Shown: positions 1 to 10,997 of the stretch, piece after piece
Numbering within the stretch: the first letter of the stretch is position 1
Layout of the letters: every line of letters begins with the position of its first letter
Assembly (NCBI GenBank): GCA_026119935.1
Contig: JALRMH010000002.1
Span: forward strand, 1,488,001 to 1,552,000
Direction of reading: 5' to 3'
DNA from: Endothia cerciana
Lineage: Eukaryota > Ascomycota > Sordariomycetes > Diaporthales > Cryphonectriaceae
DNA length: 64,000 bases
The notes under the pieces: generated by a model
What the model was told of the DNA's origin: nothing
Databases searched by the model: none
Seen by the model: only the letters and a program-made list of their open reading frames with translations
Program-made: the position numbers and the translations under genes

Positions 1-3000
1 GCGCCTGCTCCTGCTCCAGGTGCCAAGGGAACGACCAAGGCCAAGGAGGTTGAGGTCGTTACCATCGAGAGCCAGATCCAGACGTGCGAGACCTTGTCCA
101 GCTTCTACGTCAGCAAGCAGAAGTGGACAGAATGCATTGAAGTCTGCTCTCAATTGCTCAAGCAGATATGGCCTGAGCTTGGAAGTAACGCCAAGTATGG
201 CTTCCCCAAGGCTTACCGCGTCGAGGCTATCAAGTTCACACGCCGCCTTGCCCTGGCCTACGCTGAATCTAATCAGACTGAACAGGCTGAGAAGATGTAC
301 GCTGCCATCTTCGAGGCATCGTTGCGCTCTGGCCTGAAGATTCAGGACGAGTTTGTCACTGAGTCTGCTGGTCAAGTCATCGAATACCACAAGAAGACCC
401 AGCAGTGGAACAAGGTCCTCGCTGTCTATCAGCAACTCCTCGAGGGGTACAGGACGTCATTGGGCTCTCGCAATGCGCTCACTATCAAGACGCTCTACAT
501 CATGGGCGATCTGTGCGTGCAGTACCGCCTGAAGGGGGCTGACACCTACTACCTCGAGCTGGTGAAGGCGGACAAGACTGCAGACGGTGTTATCAGCAAG
601 GATACCCTCCCCGCGGCTATTGCCCTGACCAAGATCTACTACGAGCAGAAGCGCTGGGCTGAGCTTCGTCCCATCTATGCCTCCCTCTGGCTCACCTTTA
701 CTCAGCGCGCCAAGGAGTACAACATGTCCCAGGAGCTGGTGCAGACCATCTACAAGCGATACATCACTGTCCTTCAGACTCACCTCAAGGTCCCCATTGA
801 GGAGGTTCGCCAAGTCGCCGTCCAGTACCGCGACACCTGCACGAAGGTCTACGGTCCTCAGTCTGATATCACCATGTCGGCGTCAATGGCTTTAGTAGCC
901 ATTTCCCGCAAGTGTCCCGACGTGCAGCACCAGCAGGAGGCCGTCAAGATCTGCGAGGAGGTCATTGTCACGTCCGAGAAGCAGAAGGCTACTGCAGCTG
1001 AAGGCGGCAAGGCTGTCGATGTCAAGGTTTCAGCCTTCCAGTCTTCCCTCCTTGCCTCCGCCAAGAGGCATCTGGCTGGGCTGTATACAGTCGGCGCCTC
1101 AGCCGGTGCTGCAGTTGCAGTCGGCGCCTCAGGAGGTACTGCCGCCGCAGCTGGCGGTGCCCCCAGGGCGGTTGTGAGCGCTGAGTCTGCCCAGAAAGCT
1201 GAGGCTCTCTGGAAGGAGCAGCTGGAGATTAACAAGAAGGAGCATGGCGTTGCCCACAAAGCGACTCTGGCCAGCTTGGCTTCCCTTGTCGGCGTCTGGG
1301 CCCATTCCGACAAGGCCGAAGTTCGTAAGCAGGCCCAGGTGAAGCTCGACACATCTGTCGTCGAGGTTCTCTCTGAGTCCTGCGTTGCTGGTACGCCCAG
1401 CGTTGACTCGACCAAGCTGCACGAGAGCGGCGTGACTCTCGCTAAGACCTACCTGGCTTGTGGCTACTCCGCCCAGGCTTGGGCTCTGCTGAAGCAGCTG
1501 CGCTTCCACGTCGTCGCGCGCGGTAAGGTCGCTGGTGCGGCTGATCTCGAGAAGACGTCCAATATCAAGCTGACCGACAACATTGACCGTCGCTCGATGG
1601 TCTTTATTGCCTCCTTCGAGGAGGCTCTTCGTACCTCCGAGGCTGAGACTGCTAGGATGAGCACCGACAAGAAGGTCGTCAAGGTTACTTTCTCCGACAT
1701 CATGACGGACCTGCTCACCGAAGGCATCCTGTACGACCGATACAGCTTGAGCATGGCCAGCAAGGAGCTCTCTGTCGAACAGAAGCTGTTCGATGGCGCT
1801 CGTCTGTACGTCTTCCTCAAGAACGACGAGGAGCGTCACATGGAGCAACTCATTGCTGTGGAGGAGTCGCTGTACAAGCTCTTCATGGAGAAGTTCGGTG
1901 CCGCCATCAAGACTGAGACGTTGGTCACCCGTGCCTTCCTGATTGCTATCATCAAGGAACTCGGTCAGCAGAACTTGCACGAAGACAACCTCATCTACAT
2001 CACCTGCACTGCTATTACCTCAAGAGTTCATGCTCTTCTTCTGGCGGATGGCTATGCTCAGGCTGTCGGCCTGGCCACCGCGTGGTACCAGTTTATGGTC
2101 CACCAGAACGGCTTCAAGAACGCACAGACTATTCCCTTCGCCTTCAAGTTGTCGCTTTACCTGGCCGGTCTTGGTGTCAAGTCTAACAAGGCCGCGGACG
2201 CCCTCATGCAGAGCCGCATGCTGGAACTTTCCAAGACTATCCTCCGCGAGACCCTGAACGCCTGCAAGACGATGAACATCGACCTTGTGCAGCTCCAGGC
2301 ATCCGAACTCAACAGTCTGGTGCGCCTCATGGGCCAGCAGAAGAACTACGAGGATCTGGAATGGCTTCTCACCCAGCTCTGGAACTCCCGTATCATCCAA
2401 TCTTCCTGGTCGGCGGTTACCGTCATTGCGCTCGGTCGTCGCCTTATCGAGGTGCTCTTCATCCGTGGCAAGCACGACGCAGCCATCTCCCTGGCCGAGT
2501 CGATTGCGTACAACTTGCGCCGCACTTGGGGTCTGCTGGATGCCGCAACTGTGGATATGAACAACCTCCTGTCTGCTCTGTGCGTCGCCGACCATCGCTA
2601 CGCGGAGGCCATTGACGTCCACGAAGAGATCCTGCGTGCGCTGCTCGACCTGAACATGTCCGGCCGCAATGCCGACGACGCCGATGACACCGCAAGCGAG
2701 GTTTTGGACTTCGACGATGAGAACGCCGCCGCCCTGGCCCTGCAGCAGCTTGAGCTTGTCCGCCGCGTGTACGCCCGCAATGGTGGATGGCCCGAGTCTG
2801 AGGACCTCGACATGAATGAACTCACTACCGATGTTGTCGCCGAATTTGCGCCTATGGCTACTGACGCCTACGCGTCCTTCGGCGATGGTGATTCGTCCAA
2901 GTGGAGCAAGATGGCGCCACCGGCTAATGACACGATGGGCACGTTCATCGCGCCTCAAGTCTGGGAGTTCTCGCTCTCCGAGGAGACTAAGCCCGGCCAG

Positions 3001-3162
3001 CCCGCGCTCAAGAAGAGGCCCAGCCACATGCTGCGCAGCCTGCAGATCAGTCGGCAACGAAGCTACGGGGACCTGTCCGAGGCCAGGAAGAGACTCGGTG
3101 ATACGAGTGATTCCAAAATCGGCAGCGCTGGCAATGCATTTCTTGCTGCACCCGTTCATTAG
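1..3162 (+). CDS. Large TPR-rich protein, C-terminal 1053 codons (probable NLR/NACHT-TPR)
   Basis: The frame is open from base 1 to TAG at 3160-3162, so the 5' part lies outside the window. The visible part is almost entirely helical repeats with TPR character (for example the stretch with LALAYAESNQTEQAEKMY near codon 85, and many W-x-L-x-x-x-Y/L patterns). An Ala/Gly-rich linker lies near codon 365, an acidic segment near codon 895, and the tail is basic and Ser-rich. It aligns by eye along its length with the TPR part of the broken gene at 12259-19020, which has a NACHT domain upstream. From that I infer that this gene also encodes a fungal NLR-type STAND protein, where TPRs would sense the trigger; its own NACHT domain is not in view. 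No internal stop or frameshift is visible. Family assignment as a TPR protein is firm; the NLR role is inference. Confidence 0.8.
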   Translation, partial: APAPAPGAKGTTKAKEVEVVTIESQIQTCETLSSFYVSKQKWTECIEVCSQLLKQIWPELGSNAKYGFPKAYRVEAIKFTRRLALAYAESNQTEQAEKMYAAIFEASLRSGLKIQDEFVTESAGQVIEYHKKTQQWNKVLAVYQQLLEGYRTSLGSRNALTIKTLYIMGDLCVQYRLKGADTYYLELVKADKTADGVISKDTLPAAIALTKIYYEQKRWAELRPIYASLWLTFTQRAKEYNMSQELVQTIYKRYITVLQTHLKVPIEEVRQVAVQYRDTCTKVYGPQSDITMSASMALVAISRKCPDVQHQQEAVKICEEVIVTSEKQKATAAEGGKAVDVKVSAFQSSLLASAKRHLAGLYTVGASAGAAVAVGASGGTAAAAGGAPRAVVSAESAQKAEALWKEQLEINKKEHGVAHKATLASLASLVGVWAHSDKAEVRKQAQVKLDTSVVEVLSESCVAGTPSVDSTKLHESGVTLAKTYLACGYSAQAWALLKQLRFHVVARGKVAGAADLEKTSNIKLTDNIDRRSMVFIASFEEALRTSEAETARMSTDKKVVKVTFSDIMTDLLTEGILYDRYSLSMASKELSVEQKLFDGARLYVFLKNDEERHMEQLIAVEESLYKLFMEKFGAAIKTETLVTRAFLIAIIKELGQQNLHEDNLIYITCTAITSRVHALLLADGYAQAVGLATAWYQFMVHQNGFKNAQTIPFAFKLSLYLAGLGVKSNKAADALMQSRMLELSKTILRETLNACKTMNIDLVQLQASELNSLVRLMGQQKNYEDLEWLLTQLWNSRIIQSSWSAVTVIALGRRLIEVLFIRGKHDAAISLAESIAYNLRRTWGLLDAATVDMNNLLSALCVADHRYAEAIDVHEEILRALLDLNMSGRNADDADDTASEVLDFDDENAAALALQQLELVRRVYARNGGWPESEDLDMNELTTDVVAEFAPMATDAYASFGDGDSSKWSKMAPPANDTMGTFIAPQVWEFSLSEETKPGQPALKKRPSHMLRSLQISRQRSYGDLSEARKRLGDTSDSKIGSAGNAFLAAPVH

Positions 3163-4145
3163 GAGCGTCAGGTGTATGTGGGACTGGCTCAACATAGATG
3201 ACAGTGAGGAAAAAGTCATGTTCATGCCTTTTCCTGCAGTTATGAGCGGTGAACACGAGAAGAACGATGTGAAAAGGCAAGGCCGCAAGGAGGTGCTGGA
3301 ACTCTTACTCGGTCAAGACGGCGGTGAAGATGAGATATTTGTGAGAATGATGTCGTGGGGTGGCATATTGGTGTTGGTAGTGATTTACTGGATCAAAAGG
3401 CTGGACGTGATCAGTTTTGTACGATGACTGTACTATATTTATCGCAATTAGGTATAATCTGGTGGATGGGATGGAGTTCAAAAATTGCTTCCTCAATTCA
3501 CTCTCTTCAACTCAAAACTCAATGGCTCGAAATCCCCGCCTCCTGGTCCATCAGCGACTTCTCCTCGTCCGTTCTACGACACAACCATAAATATCCCCAT
3601 TTCGATCATATTGGTAGTGATTTTGAACCCTGAACTTGAGTTCACCTGGCAGCAGAGTGATTCATCGGTATGGCGGATCATAACGAGCAAGGAATGGCAT
3701 AATTCGTGCTATGTCAGTGTCATGGCGACTGTGTAAGCCTTTCCTCCCTCCTTCGCCAGGAAATCCAACCAGCTCCTTCACCCTCTCTCTAGCAGCTTTC
3801 TTTGGTGATGTAGCACTTTCAGAATCCGTGCCAGAATCCCGTCCTGCTTTGTGACTGGTGCTCGATGGGTGGCTGCCTTAACGGCGGTCGTGGTCTAGCA
3901 AAGAGGAGGCAAGGAAGCCAGGAGGGCACCAAGGGATAATAGCGGGGGTCTCCCTGTGTTTGGTACTTTTGGATCGCCAAACATGATTACCAACTTTTCC
4001 GACTTCTCCGGCGGTGAAAGCTGTGATTATTGACGCGGTGCTTACGCGAGAGTGTCCAAACCGGAACACGACATCGTAACCGCGAGAGTTATGTCTTTCT
4101 TTTGAGGCGGTGAAGCTCTATTGTTGGGGGTTGACGTCTTGAACC
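3163..4145. other. Intergenic, 3' side of TPR gene and of acyltransferase
   Basis: This lies between two convergent genes. Short open frames on both strands have no recognisable domain and no codon pattern like the neighbours. I see no RNA gene or repeat here. Confidence 0.6.
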
Positions 4146-5870
4146 CTATAGTCTTGACTGTGCAGTTGTGCGGTCCAATATAGTCTCAACCTCCCTCTTG
4201 AACACGTCGGCCCAGTTGGGGTCGATTGAGCACGCGTCGATGTTAACATTCAGCTGAATAGAGTCTTCTCCCCCCCAGACGCCCACTAGGAATTCCCCGT
4301 CCCGAGGTCTCACATTCTGTCTGTTCCTCCTAGGATCAGCCACGAGGTCCTCCCCTGCCAGTGGCCGATTCAGATCATACTGGCCTGGCTGAAGGGCCGG
4401 GGAGGACTTCCCGACAGAGCTCACGCCGCACGTCGCCAGGTTCGGATTCGTCCGCTTGGGCACGAATCTCTGATAGACCAAGCTCATCCTCATGGCCTCC
4501 GGGACCCTGCCGCTCACCCGCTCGATGGTGTCCAGGTACGTCATGGGCACGAGCCTGCCCACACCTCGGGGCCCCATGTGCTGGATCATGTTGCCGACGT
4601 TGTCCTTGCGAGACCGCTTCTGGTACCGCGACAGCTGCCTCTGGGCGGACCGGATGAGCAGCTTGATCCTCCCGTCCAGGTCGAGATCGGAGGGCAGGAA
4701 GGGCAGGACGATACCGTCCGAGAATGCCAGCATGAGGCTGTCCGGGTCCGCACTGTGGTTGAGGAACGGCCGCGGGTTGATCGGGAACGACCCCATGAAC
4801 GGCTGGCGCTCGTGCAGCGGGACGTCCGGGGACCGCCTCTCGTACAGCTCCATCATCACGATGGCGACCAGGACGAAGCAGCCGGCCCCAACGCTACACC
4901 CGGCCTGCCGGCAGAGACGGTGCAGCCTGCGGGTCCCCTCCTGGCTGACGTGGGCGGAGAGGGTCCCGGCGTTCAGGTTCGGGGGCCTGCTGTAGTCCAG
5001 GACCCGGTCGAACAGCCTCTGCCTGGGCACGGATGCCCTGAGAGGCCCCGTGGTGAAGCGGAGCGGGTTGGCAAACGCGGATGGCATGGGCTTCTGAACG
5101 TGACGCAGCACGAGGGTAATGGCCCAGAACCATCGCTGCCGTGCCAAGGATCCAGATATAGGCTGGTACAGGTCCTCCTGCGCGGGCGGGAGGCGCTCGT
5201 GCAGCGTTTCTGTCAGGGGGCCGATCGAGTCCTCGAGGTCTTGGGGCTTCGTGTTGAGCAGCCGCATGAAGCTAGTCGCCCAATTGCTATTGGTCAAGGC
5301 GTCCGAGATCTGGTGCGACGTGATAAACAAGAAGCGCAGACTGTACGTGCCGCTGCCCGTCTCCTCTAGTGGGAGCACAAGTAGTCTCGCGAGCGTCCTG
5401 GCCGCATCGAAGGCCCTGGCCGTATTCTGGGCATGGAAGTATAGCTCATCGGCGTCCACACGGGGATAGTGGTCCTCGAGGAAGTCTATGAACTCGTCCG
5501 CTGACCGAACGGCGTCTTCATAGCACGCAGGCCTCCGAACGACAAACCATCGAGTGCCTTCTTGGGCAGCATCCTCGTCCATAAATCTCTGTGTCGAGGA
5601 GGCGGTAGCGTACAAGAGGGCGTGTCGGAGACGTAAGGAGGTCCATGCTAAGAGGAGGTGTCCTCTCAGAGACTTTTTAGACATGCTTGTCCTGATCTCG
5701 GATTCGAGGGCCATATTTATATCAGCTCTCCCCTCGTAGTACACTCCATCGGCATCGAATGCGCTCTCAACTATCCCAAGAGGCCGGTAGTAAACGACGG
5801 CATCTCCGTCCCGAGTCTGTCTCCATCGATGAGATCCTGTGGAGTATCGTCTCAACCAGTCCACATGCAT
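4146..5870 (-). CDS. HxxxD-type acyltransferase / condensation-domain-like protein
   Basis: Single exon of 574 codons, with ATG at 5870-5868 in good position and a stop at 4146. The sequence carries the catalytic HxxxD signature of BAHD/condensation-type acyltransferases as SHQISDAL (His186, Asp190 by count), preceded by a hydrophobic strand (RFLFIT). The C-terminal half has the pattern of an acyl-transfer domain (FANPLRF, then a VGVWGGED-type motif near residue 535, where BAHD enzymes have a DFGWG-like structural motif). The overall build resembles fungal alcohol O-acetyltransferases of the trichothecene 15-O-acetyltransferase (Tri3) type, which acetylate a secondary-metabolite hydroxyl from acetyl-CoA. 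No signal peptide or membrane segment is visible, so it is probably cytosolic. No polyketide synthase, NRPS or terpene gene is nearby, so substrate and pathway are unknown. The Tri3-like label is structural resemblance only. Confidence 0.72.
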   Translation of the reverse strand: MHVDWLRRYSTGSHRWRQTRDGDAVVYYRPLGIVESAFDADGVYYEGRADINMALESEIRTSMSKKSLRGHLLLAWTSLRLRHALLYATASSTQRFMDEDAAQEGTRWFVVRRPACYEDAVRSADEFIDFLEDHYPRVDADELYFHAQNTARAFDAARTLARLLVLPLEETGSGTYSLRFLFITSHQISDALTNSNWATSFMRLLNTKPQDLEDSIGPLTETLHERLPPAQEDLYQPISGSLARQRWFWAITLVLRHVQKPMPSAFANPLRFTTGPLRASVPRQRLFDRVLDYSRPPNLNAGTLSAHVSQEGTRRLHRLCRQAGCSVGAGCFVLVAIVMMELYERRSPDVPLHERQPFMGSFPINPRPFLNHSADPDSLMLAFSDGIVLPFLPSDLDLDGRIKLLIRSAQRQLSRYQKRSRKDNVGNMIQHMGPRGVGRLVPMTYLDTIERVSGRVPEAMRMSLVYQRFVPKRTNPNLATCGVSSVGKSSPALQPGQYDLNRPLAGEDLVADPRRNRQNVRPRDGEFLVGVWGGEDSIQLNVNIDACSIDPNWADVFKREVETILDRTTAQSRL

Positions 5871-7639
5871 CGTAGTATGTCTCGGTCAGTAGGGGGGGTT
5901 GGCGATGAAATGGCTAACTCTGGGATGGTGAAGTCTGAGTCGACATCGGCTTCTCGGCTAAACTTTCTTTGAGCTTTGATTAGTTCGGCCCGGTAGACAT
6001 CCCCACTTGTTGATGATGTTGGTGTCTACCAATAGATGCAGGCCGACCTGTGGAGCATACTGCGTAGTATAAAGTAGTCGAGGATCAGTTCTTCTGCTGA
6101 ATGTGGCAGCATTCCACATTGTCTGTCTTCGTCTGAGCCTCACTTCTGTATGGGCTATTTCCGGGAAGCATTATAGCGATCCGACCAAAATGTAATTACT
6201 GCAGACATAGGCTGAAGACTAGCCTGAGCGCGCGGAGTCTAGACTAAATTAGGAAGTCCGACGAAAAAAGGCAGCATATGTAGGTCCAGAGGAGCAGATA
6301 CAAGAGGCGTGAGTAGGCTGGTAAGACCATATCATCATATCCTAAGTTAACAAGAAGGCTATCAGATCATTACCGAATAGTCATGTATACTATGATATAT
6401 CGCCTTGATTGAATTCGATCCCTAATTATTCAAGTTGTTGTATCTACTACGCAGCAAATCGAGTTTCTGTATAGCACCTGCGGGCCGAAAACAATAAGAG
6501 CACCGTTTAGATTCACAGTATTTCAAAGGCTGATGCCATGCTGCAGTGATCGATGCCGTCAAACCACCGTCAGCAATTGACGATGATCGCAATAATATTC
6601 TGATGTGCTGACCTGAGTAGGCCAATCGAAGGTGGCTAAAGAGCTTAGATTGTGAACGTGTGGGCTTTGTCCGACCGATAGGTAGTCTTTTGTGTGATGT
6701 GTGTTGGGCTACGCCGTGTGCGTCGCTGCTCTTGCGACAAGGGGATTTTTAGGCTCAGAGGACGGTGCCGAAAATAGACACGACGGCTGTTTGGTTTTTC
6801 TTGAGAGAAAAAAAAAAAAAATCAAGAAAAAAATCATATCCCAAACGATGCTACCAAAATTTGGGGTACAGGCCTGTGGAGGAAAGCAAGAATTGAATTG
6901 AGGCGCATGTGTTGCCGTGTCACAAAAACATCGCAACCAGACTTGTTTGAATGGCCCGACGCGCTGCCACCTGCAATAATAAATAGATAGATTCACTTGT
7001 GTAATGCCTGTGATGCGGTCCTGGAGTGCCGTTTTTTTTTAATTGGCTATCGCGCTGCACTGCACGGGTCTGTCAGCAGGCTGTGCACTTGGGAAGACGA
7101 CGGGTCCAAGTGTGTCGTCGAGGGACGGTGTGTGTGCCTGTGGACAGCCCCAACGTGCGGCAGACCACCGAGCGTAGTAGTAATTGATGAAAGAGATGCT
7201 TGCGCCTCCTCCTCAACCGCGCAGCAGATGCGCTATTGGCTCTCCTAAAGAGTCGACTGGCGCTTTTTCTAACCAAAAAGCATAGGGATAGGAAGGTGTC
7301 ACGCCCCTTATGCAGACTCTCTAATCAATAGCACTCTCCTTTCTGATATTAGTCCTGGTCTGGACCCAATGGCAAGGCATTCTGCTTGTATGTGGGTGGC
7401 CGGCAAGAGCGCCACGCAGACCTTCAATACCCAATCGGGTCGCTACGAAGGCCTCTCCTGCGAAAATATCCAACCCAACCAATCTTACTGGGTTCTGCGA
7501 CCGCATACTATGTTATGACAAAATCAGAGCGCATGGCTCGGCGTGCTGGGAAGTGATATGGAGCTCTGCGCCACTATCCCTCTTCTTCGAGCTTCTGAAT
7601 CATTACTATTACGTTCCTTGCCCCTATCTCCCCATCGAA
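5871..7639. other. Intergenic, relatively AT-rich, no gene recognised
   Basis: This is the upstream region of the acyltransferase and of the decayed SH3 gene. It contains an A-run near 6810 and many stops in all frames. No open frame longer than about 95 codons looks coding. It may hold decayed sequence, but I can name none. Confidence 0.55.
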
Positions 7640-9393
7640 CATTCCTTTGTATGATTGCACGGTCTCGGGCCCTTATAATCATTTAACTTCACAACTTGTA
7701 ATATCCAGCCTCGAAATTCTGGCCGCCATCTGCGGCATCGTCTCCACCATCGAGAGTGGTGCCATGTTGTTCAGCAAGGGCCGGGAAAAGTGGAAAACCA
7801 GAAAGGCGGCACGACTGATCCTAGATGGGCCGCAGTCTGCCGAGACGAGGCTTTACGCTTGCTCTCAGGCCATTGAAAGAAAATATCAGGAGAGTAGACG
7901 GAAGTTAGGCGCGGACTTCGCTAGGGGAGATGATGAATATGATCCCAATGCGCCATTTTCGAAGTCTTGCTAAAGCCTATATTCTAGTTATCACCCAAAA
8001 CATGCTCCAGGCTCAGCTCATTACAGTGCAGCAATCCCTCCTACTTTTGCTATAAGACGCCGTCCTATCAGAAGATGGGTATATACATCTCGAGTCGATA
8101 TTGAGAAGCGCCGCCAACGTCCGGAGCAACACTATCAGTGCTCTAGAGCAACAATCCCAGCGGATGATGATTGCAGCACCTATGTAAATGATATCACCTC
8201 CTCGGAGGGAAACACCTTATCACCTACCCAGGAGGCAGGCTGTCGCTAATGATACGGACACAACAACGTTTGCGAAACCAATCAGAAAATGTTCTGGGAG
8301 AAAACGAACCGACCATCATCTTCCGGATCCGTCGGCCATCTGCTGGGCACATGATACTATCAGAACCCTATGCAATATCAGCCGTATAAACGAGATATTA
8401 TCTCTTGGGTGACGGAGCTGAAGTTAAAGCTCCACGAACCGTGACTAGGAAGAGAGTGATGCTATTGAACCTAGCGAGCTTTAATAAGACTACTCAGAGA
8501 GAGAAGGCAGTTTAAGTGAAGAGGCAGCTCAGCCCTTACTTCCGATCTACCGACAATTTTAGGACAAAAAAAAAATAAGAAAGTCAGGTGAAGAAGAGGC
8601 CAGAGTGGCACAAGCTTTGTCTAGCGAGGGGGATCCGGACATCGATAACCTCAGTGATGTCATGGATGAGGATTCTGCCCACGAAGAGGAGGTTGAACCA
8701 GAGCCGGAAGACCTTTCATCATATGAAAATCTGTATACTAGTCATTTAGACAGGGTGAGCGATGTTGATGATGCAGTTAAAGGGTTGCCGGCCGCCGAAC
8801 AGCCGCATATAAAGCCTTATGAAGACTTTCCTTGGCTAGCAAGGGCTACTTCAACTTACTGGCCTCTTAACGTCGACCGCGACCATGATGGGTATTCTCA
8901 TCCTCCTGCAGAATGTCTGAGCGTTACAGAGGGAGCCATTTTGAGAGTCATGAGCGTAAGAAACGAAAAGCGCCCCGAAGGCGAATGGTGGATGGCAGAG
9001 GCAGAAGACGGTCGAAAATGCTGCGCTCCTGCCACTTCCTTGACGCTTTTGACTCGCTCAATAGCGGACACAGGGTGTTGGTCGATTGAATAATATGTTG
9101 TCGACGTGAAAAAGGGGAACATTGTTGACATAATATCGATTTGCAAAGACGGCGACTGGCACATACAGAACCAGGACGGCTCTAGTGGCTTGGTGCCAGG
9201 CTTTTATTTCCGGCTGTTGTTGAGTTCAGCGGAAGTTATAGAAGACAGGCATCAGAATAATGGTAATGGACTAGAGCTTTAGAAAGGGGATATTGTTGAT
9301 GTTGTACGCTTTGGCTATCCTGATTGGCAAATGAGGAAGGAGAATGGAGAGATAGGGAGGGTACACTTGTATTGTTTGGAGCTTCGGTCTTAG
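7640..9393 (+). pseudogene. Decayed gene encoding a protein with SH3-like repeats
   Basis: The N-terminal part (7680-7970) encodes a helical segment of the kind found at the start of fungal signalling proteins (SLEILAAICGIVSTIES, then RKAARLILDGP). After a frame change, a helical stretch continues at 7972-8187 and is interrupted by TAA at 8053-8055 and 8185-8187. From about 8605 an acidic region leads into three SH3-like modules: one ending near 9060 (EGEWWMAEAEDGR), one at 9097-9240 (GNIVDII, DGDWHIQNQDG, GLVP) and one at 9283-9390 (KGDIVDVV, DWQMRKENGEIG). The modules are separated by in-frame TAA (9091-9093) and TAG (9280-9282). SH3 domains bind proline-rich ligands in cortical signalling. 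There is no intact ATG-to-stop frame, so it is called a pseudogene. The stops all fit Gln codons mutated C to T. Introns could explain some breaks, but not the stops inside the repeat array. Confidence 0.6.
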
Positions 9394-10470
9394 ACATTTC
9401 TCATAGCATGATCCTGTTCCACCTTATACTTACTCAATGTGTCTCTCAATGACAAATCGTATATAAAAGGGAATATTGTATGCACAATTCACATCGCTAG
9501 CTGAGAGAAAAACCCATTCGGCCCCAACCCCACTGGGCTGAGGTACACCAGTCCTAAATCTCCTCGCCTACTATGCTACGCTAGTCTGTCGATTTTAATA
9601 TAGTGACTTGTCGATGAATAATTCTTGATCCTAAGGAACTGCGTAAGTTAGGTCGGTAAGAGGTATATAGACATTGGGCATTACAAGTTGATTTAGTGGG
9701 AAAAATCGAAGACACAAGAAATCGTGCAGCGTGGCCGACCTAGATTTATTTTTTCCTTCTTGCGTTCTTGTGTTCTTTCTCCAGCTGTTGGTCGCCTGAA
9801 TCTGAAACCCGGATCCTAAGCTTCTCAGTAGCACTGCTGGGCGGAGAATATCAAGTGTGCGCCGACCAAGCTGGAGGCCTTCCACAACGCGCACCGCCAG
9901 CAGCCTGGACCGCCTCTCCGGCTTGACATCTGGAAGAGGGCCTTCATTCGAGGCGCAGTACCGGGGCCTCTGACGACAACCGGGCCGCTTCTGCGATTGG
10001 TTCGCGTAGACAGGCGAGGAAGAGAGCGGCATCTGCGAGGTGGTAAGAGGCAATGCAAGCAAGCAGGCGGTCCAGCCATGATCAACGAGCGGGCCACATG
10101 TCCCAAGGAAGGACTGGTCCTCGGCTTGTGGATGAGAGAGTCATACAGGAACAAGGGGGATCCAGAAGAGAGTACCAGTCGGAAACACGGCAGGGCAGAA
10201 CCAGAACATGAATGACACTCGGGAGGGAGTGGCATAGGCACAGCAAACAGTCTGTGTACCAGGTCTAGACAGCCTCAGCGGGGCAGAACATCTCGAGGAG
10301 TATATTCGCTTAGCTGAACTGCCATGCTCGGCTAGCAGTCCCTCTTCGCCATGGCCAAGGTTTCGAAGTTTCCTGGGTACGCATTAAGCCTATTTCCGGA
10401 GACTCCTCCCGCCACGGCCAGCTTCCCCAAAGGCCTCCGCGGACCGTCGTCTGAATTTGGGGTGCGCCTA

Positions 10471-10613
10471 CTATAGTACAACATCGTCAAATAGCGTGTG
10501 TCGAGGAATGATACTATTCGTGGCCTTCTCTACTATAGCCAAGGTGCTCCCCCGCATTCTGCGTTGGAGCTTGACCGAGATCTGGGGGCTAAACCCCTGG
10601 CGTTGTACTATAG
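10471..10613. mobile_element. MITE-like element with 12-bp perfect terminal inverted repeats and TA duplication
   Basis: The left end CTATAGTACAAC (10471-10482) is the exact reverse complement of the right end GTTGTACTATAG (10602-10613). Each end is flanked by TA (10469-10470 and 10614-10615), as expected for Tc1/mariner-type insertion. The interior has no transposase frame. The ends contain the palindrome CTATAG, so chance is not excluded from a single copy. Confidence 0.45.
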
Positions 10614-10869
10614 TAATACATCCACAGACGCAGCAACGGGTTTGGGCTTCCCCATCCGGAATTGGCCTTATACATCTCCATTAAACTAGTTCCCTCGGGG
10701 GCCACGCATGGTAGTATTCACAATGGTCACGTTGAGCGCTCTTGTTGTGCACAATTATCACAAGTTCGTAAGAATGAAGGTGGACCGAGGATGTTACGCT
10801 AAGGCTGCGCGACTCTCTCTCACCGGCCACGGCAACAGGTTTTGTGGTTTCTGAGAGAAATGAGGACAC

Positions 10870-10877
10870 TATATAAG
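10870..10877 (+). promoter_or_regulatory. TATA box of the HsbA-family gene
   Basis: TATATAAG lies about 120 bp upstream of the ATG at 10998, a usual distance for a fungal gene with a short 5' leader. Position and consensus fit; there is no transcript evidence. Confidence 0.5.
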
Positions 10878-10997
10878 AGGTCTTCTTCCATCCCTCGAGC
10901 CAGCCATCTTGGAGCCTCAGCAGCATAAGACACTTCTAGCTAGTTTGTGATCACGATCATTCAGGACGCTGTTTTTCCTGTGCCCCTTACATTCAAA

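Larger units (their letters stand above)
9394..10997. other. Intergenic with one MITE-like element and a TATA box
   Basis: An open frame on + runs at about 9829-10215 (129 codons) without an early ATG and without a domain I recognise. The 143-bp MITE-like element at 10471-10613 and the TATA box at 10870 are listed separately. No other gene is supported. Confidence 0.55.

Noticed and set aside
2020..3288. A 422-codon minus-strand frame across the TPR gene
   Set aside because: It is a shadow of the plus-strand coding region; composition and lack of motifs show no gene.
4146..5870. A secondary-metabolite cluster around the acyltransferase
   Set aside because: No backbone synthase, P450, transporter or regulator gene is found nearby.
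9829..10215. An open plus-strand frame of 129 codons
   Set aside because: No ATG until late, no recognised domain; a transposon remnant is possible but unsupported.
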